Positions 10,331 through 20,130 of a DNA stretch of 64,000 bases are shown here, one piece after another. How positions within the stretch are numbered: the first letter of the stretch is position 1; every line of letters begins with the position of its first letter. The notes under the pieces are model-generated. The model searched no databases. It was not told the DNA's origin and saw only the letters and a program-made list of their open reading frames with translations. The translations under genes and the position numbers were made by a program. The DNA is from Ricinus communis (taxonomy: Eukaryota; Streptophyta; Magnoliopsida; Malpighiales; Euphorbiaceae). The stretch covers positions 28,581,001 through 28,645,000 of the forward strand of contig NC_063263.1 of NCBI RefSeq assembly GCF_019578655.1, read 5' to 3'.

Positions 10331-11182
10331 AATAATATGATAGCATTTATCTTTAACATGTCCTATTTTGCCATAATATGGACAAATTACATTAGCAAGG
10401 CATCTGTCTTTACTATGACCTAGATTATCATAACATGCACAAACATAATCAAATTTTCCTTTTCTCCCAACCGTAGCAGCAGGTTCTTTAAAGCTTTGAC
10501 TCTGTAATTCCTCCCTCCAAAACCATGTTATACACCTAATCTAAGGTTGAAAATGGCTACATAAGAATAGTCTATGTTCTTATCCCTTGAAAGGATTCAT
10601 TTAAATTATTTAGGAACTTAAAATTATAATCTTGTTGCTGAATATCTGCAAACTTCTAAAAACAAGTTCTATTATAAAAGTCCATATTCAAAATGAGGCA
10701 AAGGCTTGAAACTTCTTAACTCCTCCCATATTGAATTAAGTTTAGTAAAATAGGCATCTACACTCTTAGTTCCTTGAGTTACGTGCAAAGAAGATGTTGT
10801 AAGTGACAGACACGTGTATTATTAGGTTGTGAAAATTTTTGTTCCAATTTCTTCCAGATTTTAGAAGCAATTTCCATATAAAACATTGTATAAGCTATAG
10901 GTTGAGACACAGACCTTAGTATCCAAGCTAACATCAAATTATTGCATCTATACCAAGCTTGATACTGAGAACTTTCTGGATCTAGTTTAATAATTGTACC
11001 ATCAACAATTTCATCCTTGTTTCTTATAGAAACAACAAAAGAAATGATCATCTCCATGAAGGATAGTTACTGGAAGTTAACTCTTGTGATACAATAATAG
11101 AGTTGTGATTCTCCATACGATGTAAGAAGAATGGTGAAGATGGATCTTTTAAAGGTGAAAGTAAGCTTGAAACATTTGTCAT
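10331..11182 (-). pseudogene. Copia F: gag
   Basis: It starts at ATG 11180-11182 (MTNVSSLLSPLKDPSS) and runs left. It includes the N-terminal Copia gag signature ELTSSNYPSW (about 11060-11090), then in another frame DGTIIKLDPESSQYQAWYRC and W-ILRSVSQPIA, EIASKIWKKLEQKFSQ (DUF4219/UBN2-type gag). Two degenerate CCHC knuckles follow at 10331-10440 (the second reads CPYYGKIGHVKDKC, with Tyr for the second Cys). It breaks at 10330 at the insertion of G and continues at 3098. Gag forms the cytoplasmic virus-like particle in live elements. At least one frameshift near 11045 and several stops kill it. Confidence 0.8.
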
Positions 11183-11261
11183 TGTAAATCTAGATCTTAA
11201 TAAGTAAACAAATGATCAACAGAAAATAATAGTCAATTCAGAAGGAGATAATTATATCATT

Positions 11262-11645
11262 GGTCACTTAACTATGCACTTAGTTTCAATTTGGTCACTT
11301 AATTTCAACTCGTTTGATGAAAGTTACTTAATTTTAATTTTGGTTGCATAGTGATCACTTAATTTCAATTTGTTTCATGAAAGTTACTTAACTTTAATTT
11401 GAGTTGCACCATGGTCACTTTAGTTTGGATTTCAATTTGTTTCATGTCCCCATCAGATACCATGAATTTGATGCTGATGGGAAACTAAAGTGACCATTAT
11501 GCAATTAAAATTAAAATTAAGTGACTTTCATAAAATAAATTGAAATTAAATGACCACTATACAACCTAAACTAAAATTAAAGGATTTTCATGAAACAAAT
11601 TAAATTAAGTGACCAAATTGAGACTAAGTGCATAGTTAGGTAACC
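11262..11645. mobile_element. Foldback MITE, 384 bp
   Basis: Long terminal inverted repeats: the left end GGTCACTTAACTATGCAC and the right end, read in reverse, GGTTACCTAACTATGCAC. Similarity extends roughly 80 bp and more loosely to about 180 bp on each arm, with internal repeats of TTTGGTCACTTAATTT. The flanks share ATT, so a 3-bp target duplication is possible. The superfamily is not certain. No coding capacity. It sits between the LTR and gag of F, at the primer-binding site. Confidence 0.75.
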
Positions 11646-11647
11646 AT

Positions 11648-12037
11648 TGTTATATTTGCTCCGAATCAAGAGAAAGTGAGGAATAAGAAAATGTAATTTG
11701 TTTGAACAGATCTTGTAAGAAAAAATTAGGGCTTTCGCTATTTGACTAGGAAGAAAAGAAAAGAAAGGAGTTGACAAAATTTTATTCTCACTCTAATACT
11801 ATAACAGAAAAGACAATTAAGGAAATATAATTGGATTAAGAAAAATTAATTTATTACATCAGCAATTGAACTATATTATATAATTAATACAAGTCAATGA
11901 ATATCTAACTACTTTTGACTAGTCAACCATAAGTTAGATTAGCTACACTACTAACTACTTAAGCTCATTAGCTTGCTAACACAAATCTTCCCATGGTTTA
12001 GTTCACGTTAATTAATAGTGTAAAACCTACTCTAACA
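11648..12037 (-). repeat. 5' LTR of Copia F
   Basis: A 390-bp minus-strand LTR from TGTTAGAGTAGG (12037) to AACA (11648). The LTR signature TG...CA and the position just upstream of the F leader and gag support it. The primer site that should follow (TGGTATCAGAGC type) is not intact; only TGGT or TGATAT-like traces flank the MITE. Confidence 0.65.
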
Positions 12038-12244
12038 CACTAAGGCTATGTTTTATAATGATGTGATCGAGCATGTAATGGAATCACCAGTGCATACAAT
12101 GCTTCATACTTTATTTAGTTATTAAGTTTTCTTTATGTAATGTAATAAAAAATACATTATGTAATCAATTATCCTTAATTTGATGTAATGATCAATACTA
12201 ATCATGATTACTTACAATATATTTATATCGTACAAGCCCACAAA
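12038..12244. other. Unassigned AT-rich sequence
   Basis: No coding. There is an imperfect palindrome around TATGTAATGTAAT ... ATTATGTAAT (12136-12170) and repeated ATGTAATG words, which suggest a MITE remnant but give no clear ends. Confidence 0.3.
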
Positions 12245-13060
12245 GGTCTTGGGATTCATCATTTATTGCTTTTCCACCCAAGATAGGAGAACATTTCAGA
12301 CTATCATTTGAACTTGATCCTTTTCAGAAGGCTTGTTCTTCATTAAAACTGTTTTATTCCTCCATCTAGTCAAGAAGTTGGAAAAAGGCTCATTAGGCTT
12401 TTGCTTCGTCAATTTTAAATCTCTTATAGAGACTTATAGGTGAGCGGTTGTAGTCATATTACTGCATAAAAGCATTATAAAGCCTTTTTCAATCAAACAT
12501 GATAGGCCTTCCTAATCCATGGTACCAATTCACAACTAGCCCTTCTAATGAGAGTACAAATAACTTAATGGTTTGGGTCTTAGCCAAATGGTAGTATTCA
12601 TGATAGTAACATATTGTTTCAAGTGCACCTTTGGATCTCTAGTACCATTAAATTTTTGCATTTCAGGCATGTGAAATTTGGGAGGTAACTTATTTTCTCC
12701 AATCAGCATCAGTTCATCGAAATCAAAGGGTGAATCTAAACCTTGATCTTTTAGCATATCTTACATCTTATCAAACTTTTTAGTTAGACTCTGGAAAATC
12801 TTAGATTCCATAACAGCTTTTGCAGTAAGAGCCGACTCTTTCTTAGCTTGTTCTAGCATGTAGTCATGTAGATTTTAAAGATGCTCACCACATGCTTCCA
12901 CATCATGAGTAGTTATTATAGTAGTTGCAGTAGTAGTCTTTTAGATAGTCTGTTTCCTAAAAATCTTAGCTAAAGCTTACTAGAGTTCCTCTCAGATCAT
13001 AATTCTTAGGTCAGCTATGATTGCAGTCTTGATAGCATCAATGTCTTGCTCGTGGACCAT
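12245..13060 (-). pseudogene. Gypsy Tat-lineage gag
   Basis: It begins at ATG 13058-13060 (MVHEQDIDAIKTAI). Tat-type gag blocks follow: GENKLPPKFHMPEMQKFNGT with DPKVHLKQY (about 12610-12700), LVVNWYHGLG (about 12520-12550), and in another frame EPFSNFLTRWRNK and PSEKDQVQMI (12310-12400). The pattern KLPPKF-VPE-E-Y-GT-PK-HL-Y is characteristic of this lineage. Stops and frameshifts are frequent. No protease or RT follows, because the fragment ends near 12245. Confidence 0.75.
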
Positions 13061-13901
13061 TTTTGAAAGTAGTGGACTTCTTAGGCTCTTGTCTAATATT
13101 GCCTTGATTCCTTATGAAATGGGTCCTCTTGACACCTTTCTTGTCTTATCCACACTAAAGATGATAATCTAAAATAGTTTCAAAACAAGGAGTTTGTGTG
13201 ATGCATGAAATTCATGGTATGCATGATGCACGAGTAATGCACAAAGATAAGAGAAGAAAAGGGGTTAGCATATATAAAGTCATTATACAAATTATTCTTC
13301 TGACCTTATTTCTTCCATCCACAGTTCGTGGTGAGTCCTTCTTCCTTAGGATTTTAGGCCTGGGCTTTCTACCAACAAGGGACAGTAGGCCCGACCTGCA
13401 TGCCATAATCTCTCAAAATAGATTTAAAATAAACAAGCAATGTTTTTCAGTATAAGTATGAAGCCTACATATTTTAGGCTTCGGGCTTGATTCCACATGT
13501 TCTTGGGCCAAGGCTTTTCAATATTAAGGCTTCAGTACTTATAAAGAGAAACATCTCATATAGCAAGCAATAGGGTTCCTAAAGGAGATTACTACGGTCA
13601 TTATTGTAAGCTGAGTCTTGGGTAAGGATAAAAGGCTCCCACAAGTAAAAAGTGTTCTTCCTTGGCTCATCTCCTTACTTAGGGGTCCATGTGATGAAAG
13701 TAATTCAATCATTACTTATGAGGTGATGGTTAACCAATGTCCAATTCTAGGATTCGAATAGAACCAAAGAACCACTAATCGACACCGTCGGGGCTATAGG
13801 GACCAAAGTGTATAATGTGTAAAAATGATGTAGTGATACAAGAACCACCTATTAAATAATAAAATTAAAAGACAGACATACATTGGAATCAACTTATCTT
13901 A

Positions 13902-13919
13902 TCCCTAGTAGAGTTGCCA
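13902..13919 (-). other. Primer-binding site of T1
   Basis: The minus strand reads TGGCAACTCTACTAGGGA one base after the LTR tail. It is a variant of TGGCGACTCCACTGGGGA, which is found in the same place in the plus-strand relatives. A tRNA-Arg primer is usual for the Tat/Ogre lineage; I assign it by analogy only. Confidence 0.6.
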
Positions 13920-13920
13920 C

Positions 13921-14271
13921 TATAGGCGACAGTTTCGAGCATGCACCCAAGCATCTTTAGTGACTACACACTGCAAGGCTTTTCAACCTAATTAAAAACA
14001 CGCTAACTAGTCACAAACACTAGCGCGGGGAGGGAGTAGCCACCTAGATAATCAGGACACCGGGCGAAGCTCTTAACTTAACCAAGCGAAGTCCATGAAA
14101 ATTCAAGCGGGCGAGGTCCCTACATTAAATCAGCAATCAAAATTCGAGCTTACGAAGCGTGGCTTCTACAACTCATAGAGATATCCTTTTGTCATATCCT
14201 TGATATTATGATTTGTCTTAATTTATTTAAACGCATCACATGCCTATAAGTCTTAACAAACCAGAGGCAGC
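13921..14271 (-). repeat. Tat LTR tail, 5' truncated
   Basis: The last ~150 bp next to the primer site match the ends of the 2-kb Tat LTRs (ATTAGGTTGAAAAGCCTTGCAGTG and GTGGC-ACTCCC). The remaining ~200 bp are divergent. The plus-strand LTR that starts at 14272 meets it head to head. Confidence 0.6.
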
Positions 14272-16337
14272 TGTCAGCACCTATTTTCTAGATCTAGATA
14301 TTGAAGGGATAACGAAAAATCCTATGATGAAAGTTAATGCCTTCTTGGGTCTCGGGAGGCAAAGGACGGACGAAAAACCGAGGTTATGGTTAAGGTTAAT
14401 CTGATCAAAATTACCTTTTTAAAATCAATTTAGAGTTAATTATCAAGAAAAATAAAGTTTGAGGGTCAAAACGGTGGATTTTGCAAATTTGAGGGACTTA
14501 ATTGCAAGATTTTGTAACACTTTCGATGTATAGAGCTAATCGGCTATGAGTAGAGCCGATCGACTCTACATAGTGCCGATTAGGGTTTTCTCACTTCAAC
14601 GTCCTTTTTTAACACTTTTATATCTAGTTATAAGTTCTAGAAGGTATTTGATGATAATCATGAATTTTTAATAAATTTATTAAAATTTTAAAAAATTAAT
14701 ATTCGATGTCTATCGATTCATTTTTTGAAAAACTAAAGATTATATGTTCCTCTAGAGTTTCCTTAGAAATCATGCCTCTATAGATAGAAAGAGATGCTTA
14801 GGGTTAGAGGGGAACAAGAGAGAAAACAGTAATATAAGCTAATATCGATTTGATTCAACCGCTTCTTCATCTCTTGAGACTCACAAAATAATCAACTACG
14901 GTGACAACCTAAGGGTTCCCCAACATGCATCCATCATGATCAACATCACTCTAAATTGGTTTTCTTGCTCTTTATGCTTTTCCTTAGAAACATAATTGGG
15001 GTTACTTTACTGTTTTATTTTTATGATTAATTTATTAGATTAGGGTTTCCTAATGAATCTGCAATGTTACTAATTTATTGAGTTTTAAAATCTGATAATA
15101 AGAACATTAGGATTTTCAATCTGATAATATGTCAACATTAGGGTTTTGAATTTGATTAATCACATGCGTATGATTATATGACTAGATTTCCCTTTTCGTT
15201 ATGATTTTTGTAATTAAATTAGTTTATTAGAGTTATATGGTTAATCTGTCATTCTTGTTCATTGTACTTTTAGTTTTAGGGTTTCTAGTTCAATTAAATG
15301 TTATTTGTTATTTGTTATTTTACTTTTGTTTTATTGTTTTCATATTCTAATCATTTTGCTACCTTCTATGCATGTTAAATCGGCTTTGTGACATGAGGAC
15401 TAGAAAAAATGCATGAAATCAGCTGAGATACCCCTAGAGCCGATCGGCTCAGTGCAGAGCCAATTGGCTCTATATTAAGCTGATTGGCTCTATGCCTATA
15501 GTCGATCGGCTCTGCACTTCTTTGCCCTAATTTTTGGTGTTTTGTAAGTTTTTGATGTACTTTTGTCGATTTGTATACTATAACTAGGTTTTATGGCTTT
15601 TCTTTGCCATTTTAATTGTAGGCTGGGTTATAAAATTTAGATTTATCTTTCTGCTCTTTATTTTTCTATTCCTTAGTTTAATATATGATAAATAAATGTA
15701 ACATGACTGTCTAATTAAAGACTAGACATATAGACTTTAGGTTAAAATTGGACCCAACATGAAGACTGTAGTCCAATAGGGTAATCAATATTAATCGGGC
15801 TTAAGTTCTAAAATTATAGTAGACTTATGTTTTAGTTAGGATTGGACTATATTAGAATTAGTTCACACAAAATAGGCCTTATCATAATATGTAGTCCATT
15901 TAGGAAAAGGCTTGAAAAGACATAACTTGTAATTGGGCTAGACTAGGAAAGCCTCGTACATAATTAGCTAACAAACTAGGTTAACAACTTTAATATAGGC
16001 TGGGGTTAATAAAATGGGCTAGACCTAGGCATATTATATGTGTTATTTGGTATGCATGTGCATGAACTACTGTGTTTATAGGGAATGATTTGTTAAACAA
16101 TAAAATTAAAGATTAAAATATACAAATAAGGAAGTTGGCTTTTGAATCCATCTATAGATTTATGGCGTAAGCTTCCTTATAGAATTTGAGAAATGTCACT
16201 AATTAATAAAAGTATCCTAATGATTACTCGGGTGGCGACTCCCATCTCTGCACTATGATTAGTGACTAATTAGTGTGTTCTCGATTAGGTTGAAAAGCCT
16301 TGCAGTGTCGGGCGTGCACCTAAAATTGTCACCTACA
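14272..16337 (+). repeat. Tat-lineage LTR, full length (about 2.07 kb)
   Basis: It starts TGTCAGCACC and ends CCTACA. It shares start, middle (GTGACAACCT-AGGGTTCCC near 14900) and end with the LTRs at 17456-19254, 22242-24099 and 29097-31104. Two clusters of hyphenated palindromes of the form AGAGCCGATCGGCTCT lie at 14530-14585 and 15425-15520. No open reading frame of note. Confidence 0.85.
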
Positions 16338-16338
16338 A

Positions 16339-16356
16339 TGGCGACTCTATTGGTGA
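16339..16356 (+). other. Primer-binding site after the Tat LTR
   Basis: TGGCGACTCTATTGGTGA lies one base after the LTR end. RNase H sequence starts only ~30 bp later, so leader, gag, protease and RT are deleted. Confidence 0.65.
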
Positions 16357-16384
16357 CCTTGAGTTTTCTAATGAGAATCTAAGG

Positions 16385-16798
16385 ACAATCGAGATCCATG
16401 AGTGGAAGATGTACTTTGATGGAGTTGTAAACGCAAGAGATGCAAGCTTAGGAGTAGTTCTTGTTATGCTAGAAGGAGAAATGTTGCTAATGGTCAAGAG
16501 ATTAGACTTTAGAGTGACCAATAACATGGTAGAGTATGAAGCATATTTATTTGGATTAGAAGTAGCCGCGGTAGCAGGAGCTAAGTATTTGATGGTCTGT
16601 GGAGACTACGTGCTAATAATCCAACAAGCCCTCGAGCAATGGGAGGTAAAAGAAGAGAGGTTGAAGTCGTATGTCAACTATCTCAAGACTTTAGTGTGCA
16701 ATTTCTCCAAGTGTTCTTTTGTACACTTGCCTCGGGATGAGAATCAGATGGCAGATGGATTGGCTACCCTATCATCTATGTGGGTCAATCCTTTGTAG
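16385..16798 (+). pseudogene. Gypsy Tat-lineage RNase H (RVT_3 type)
   Basis: An open frame of about 130 codons. It carries the RNase H fold typical of the extra plant-type RNase H in Tat/Ogre elements: MYFDGVVN with the first Asp (residues 1-8 from Met 16409), NNMVEYEAYLFGL with Glu, VCGDYVLII with Asp, and LPRDENQMADGLATL with the last Asp. All four acidic positions seem kept, which is unusual among the genes here. The role is RNA removal during reverse transcription. It ends in a TAG after MWVNPL, beyond which integrase sequence continues. Confidence 0.85.
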
Positions 16799-17455
16799 CT
16801 TTCGATGAAGCCTTTGGTGATTGTAAAATTGGGTGCATCTTGTTATCAAAAGGATCAAATAATGCAAGTTCAAATGGGACAGAAAGAGAAGCCATGGTTC
16901 TATGATCTGAAGGCATTCATAGAAAACATGGAACATCCAGAAGAAGTGACTGCCAGGAAAAGATACGCGTTATGATTCAAGCTAGGAATTATATCAGCCA
17001 TGAGGGAATTCTATATGAAAGAATGGTGTCAGGTGTACAGCTTTGATATGTGACTAAAATAGAAGCTCAAGTAGTGATGGAGGAAATGCACAAAGGAGGA
17101 TGCGGGCTTCATATGAACAACATAGTGTCAACCATGAAGATCATGCAACAAGGTTATTATTGGTTAACAATAAAAAAGGATTATATAGAGGTGAGGAAAT
17201 GTCGTGAATGCCAGCTATATTGACTTGAGTCACATACTTCCAACCGAGCTGCACAACTTAACGGCTCCTTGGCCCTTGCAGCTTGGAGAATCCACAACAT
17301 TGGTGAAATAAAACCTCCCTCGAATGGTCACAGGTTCATAGTCGTAGCAATTGACTACTTCTCGAAGTGGGTCGAAGCCGAGTCATTCACCACCGTGGGG
17401 GCAATGCAGATGACTAGATTTATACAAAGGAACCTAATCTACAAAAACCCACAGA
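16799..17455 (+). pseudogene. Gypsy Tat-lineage integrase, truncated
   Basis: The spacer KPWFYDLKAFIE and EEVTARKRYAL lie at 16890-16975. The zinc-binding N-terminus comes next (MEEMHKGGCGLHMN, then GYYWLTIKKDY and KCRECQLY, 17075-17220). The start of the core, with PPSNGHRFIVVAIDYFSKWVEAESF at about 17310-17385, follows. The first catalytic Asp of the core is lost (HNIGEI where W-x-D-x-GP is normal). It breaks off near 17455 into a 5'-truncated LTR. Several stops and frameshifts. Confidence 0.8.
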
Positions 17456-19254
17456 TCAGCAATCTATAGTGGCAACCTGAGAGTTCCCTAAAATCCAGCA
17501 TCATCAACATCTTTTCCCCTTTACTACTTTTGTTTTTATGATTCTAGAAACATGTTAGGATTGATTTCAAATGCTTGATATCTCTTTATGTGATTAAATC
17601 TAGGGTTTTTTAATAGTTTTATATGTCTCTATGATGTTTATGCATGTTGAATTTTGAATCTAATAATATGAATATCATGAATTATGAATATGATAATATG
17701 AATGTATTGGGTTTTGGATATGATAATTGGAATAATTAGAGTAGCATGTTAGATTTATGGCTTTTCTTTAATAATTATGTGATTACATCAAGCTTTTAGG
17801 GCTGCATGATTAAAATCTAGAATCTGCCATGTGAAGTTTTATTTACCTTCTATCAGTTTTTGCTTTTAAAGGTTTGTATTATTTTCTATTTTCTGGCTTA
17901 ATTTAATTTGCTTTTTTTTTTTTATGTCCTTGGCCTTATTTTTTTGAGTTCTAGTCATGTTTTTATCTCTTATGCATGTTAAATTAGCTTCGAGGTGAGA
18001 GGATTGAAGAAAGATGCAAAATTGCTTGTTACCAAGCCTTAGAGCCGATTGGCTCTATGCAGTGTCGATCGGCTCTGCACCAATTTTGGCCCTATTTTCA
18101 ATTTTTTTGCAATCTTTGGCAATTTTTGTATAGTATAACTTAATTTATGCATTTTCTTTTGACTTTTAGCTATAAGAGGGTTGTAATAGCTAGATTTAAT
18201 TTTCTTGCACTTTATTTTTGCTTTATTTTGCCAAATATCTACCATTTAATTGCCTAATTAAAACTGGACATATAGACATTAGGCCTTAAAATTGGATCTG
18301 TCGTGAAAATTGTTGTCCATTAGGTTAAAAAATGGTACATTGGGTGAAAACCTAAAAACAATATAAACCTAAAAATAATCGCTCGTTATCAAGCCTTAGA
18401 GCCGATCAACTCTGCACCAATTTTGACCCTATTTTTATATTTTTTATGTGAATTTTGGCAATTTTTATACACTGTAACTTAGTTTATGTATTTTTCTTTT
18501 GATTTTTAGTTCTAGAAGGGTTGTAATAGCTAGGTTTAGTTTTCTTGCACTTTATTTTTATTTTATTTTAGATGTATGCCAAATAATCTGCTATTTGATT
18601 GCGTAATTAAAATTGCACATATAGACATTAAGCTTTAAAATTAGACCTGGCATGAAAATTATAATCCATTAGGTTAAGGATATGGTACATTGGACCTAAA
18701 CTTAAAATCATTATAAACCTAGTCGGCCTTGCCATGTTTTGATTATAATTGGGTTGTATTAGCTTTTAGATCACATAATTGGGCTTTTGCATAAAAAGTA
18801 GTCCACTTAGGTTACAAACTTAGAAATTAAAGCATAATTCATAATTGGGCTAGACTAGGTAGGTCTTGTACATAATTAATAAGTAAATTAGGTCAATAAC
18901 CTTAACATGGGCTAGACTTAATAAAAATGGCCTAGACTTAGGTGGAACTCACATGCTGTAGTGCTTGATGTGTATAGATATTTATGTTACATTTATAACG
19001 AATAGCCTGTTAAAAATAAAATTAAAGGCAAATAAAGAGTTGGCTTCCAAATCCATTTCTGGATTTGTGACATAAGCTTCTTTATGGAATAAAAAATGTC
19101 ACTCATTAGCAAAAGTGTCCCGGTTATTCGAGTGGCGACTCCTATCTCCGTGCTAGTCTTGGTGACAAGTTAGCACATTCCTGATTAGGTTGAAAAGCCT
19201 TCCAGTGCCGTAGTAGCTAAAGACACTTGGGTGCTTGCCCAAAAATGCCGCCCA
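17456..19254 (+). repeat. Tat-lineage LTR, 5' truncated
   Basis: It begins in the middle of the LTR (at GTGGCAACCTGAGAGTTCCC) and ends at GCCGCCCA. Palindromic AGAGCCGATTGGCTCT words occur at 18040-18080 and near 18400. An internal block seems duplicated: the stretch after 18360 repeats much of 18030-18350 (ATCGCTCGTTATCAAGCCTTAGAGCCGATC). No genes. Confidence 0.8.
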
Positions 19255-19257
19255 CGG

Positions 19258-20130
19258 TGGCAACTCCACTAGGAATAAGAAAAGTTGATTTTAGTGTATG
19301 TTTGTCTTTAATTTTATTATTTAACGAGTGGTTATTGCATCAGTACACTTTCACACATTTTGTTCTTTGGTTCCTATAGCCCTGATAGCGTTGTTTAATA
19401 GTTCTTTGGTTCCATTCGGACCTTAAAATTATGACACTGGCTAACCATCACTAATAATTAATGAGCAAGTTTCCTTAGTCGCATGGACCCTTAAGTGGGG
19501 AGATGAGCAAAGGAAGGATGATTTTGCTTATGGGAGCCTTTTATCCTTACCCAAGACTCAACTCATGGTAATGACCATAGCAATCTCCTCTAGGAACCCT
19601 ATTACTTGCTATATGAGATATTTTCCTATGTAAGTGTCTTAAGCCCATATATCAAAAGGCCCTAGCACAAAACACGTGGATTCAAGCCTTAGGCCTTAAG
19701 ATATGGAGGCTTTACCCTTATATCAGAAAATATCACTTTATCTGTTTAAATTGCTTTGAGAGCTATTGGCATGCGCGTCGGTACATATTATCCCTAGTTT
19801 AGTAAGCCTAGGCCAAAAATCCTAGGAAAGAGATACTCACCATGAATCGTAAACAGGAGAAATAAGGTTGGGAGGATGTTTTGTGTAGTAACGTGTAAAT
19901 ATTTATATGTTTGCTAATCCTTTTCTTTGTCTTTATGCATTGCACGTGCATCATGCATATCATGAATTTCATTCATCATACTAACTCTTTATTTTGAAGC
20001 CATTTTAGATTATCATCCTTAGTTTGAATAAGACAAGAAGGGTATCAAGAGGACCCGTTTCACCAGTAATCGAGGCAATACTAGACAAGAGCCCAAGAAG
20101 TCCACTACTTCTAAAGATGGTCCATAATAA
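19258..20130 (+). other. Primer-binding site, leader and first gag codons of a Tat element
   Basis: TGGCAACTCCACTAGGA begins at 19258, followed by ~840 bp of leader homologous to that of T1. The gag start ATGGTCCATAATAAG lies at 20117, matching the gag start of T1 (MVH). It breaks at about 20130 into an inverted Copia fragment. Confidence 0.7.

Larger units (their letters stand above)
1..12037 (-). mobile_element. Ty1/Copia retrotransposon F, multiply interrupted, 3' end outside window
   Basis: Read from 12037 downward, the pieces fall in Copia order: LTR, leader with a MITE, gag with zinc knuckles, protease, GAG-pre-integrase, integrase, RT tail, RNase H. Three insertions (MITE 11262-11645, Copia G 3104-10325, solo LTR 1603-2760) and one internal deletion (near position 420) break it up. 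The reading frame runs on across the G insertion and across the solo LTR once the insert and one target copy are ignored, which shows that one ancestral element was interrupted. All coding parts carry stops or frameshifts. The 3' LTR lies to the left of the window. Confidence 0.85.
12245..14271 (-). mobile_element. Tat-lineage Gypsy fragment T1 (LTR tail, PBS, leader, gag)
   Basis: Minus strand: a 5'-truncated LTR tail (13921-14271), a primer site (13902-13919), an ~840-bp leader (13061-13901) and a gag pseudogene. The leader aligns along its length with the plus-strand leader at 19276-20116 (shared phrases such as CCTTTTATCCTTACCCAAGACTCA). It is cut at about 12245 on the gag side and at 14271 by the next LTR. 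Confidence 0.75.

Noticed and set aside
9906..10346. 146-codon open frame on the minus strand
   Set aside because: It lies across the U5 of the G LTR; the residues reflect repeated LTR phrases, and a similar frame appears at 41878-42156 in another LTR.
13198..13455. Small open frame near repeated ATGCATGA words
   Set aside because: It falls in the Tat leader, whose relative at 19276-20116 does not keep the frame.
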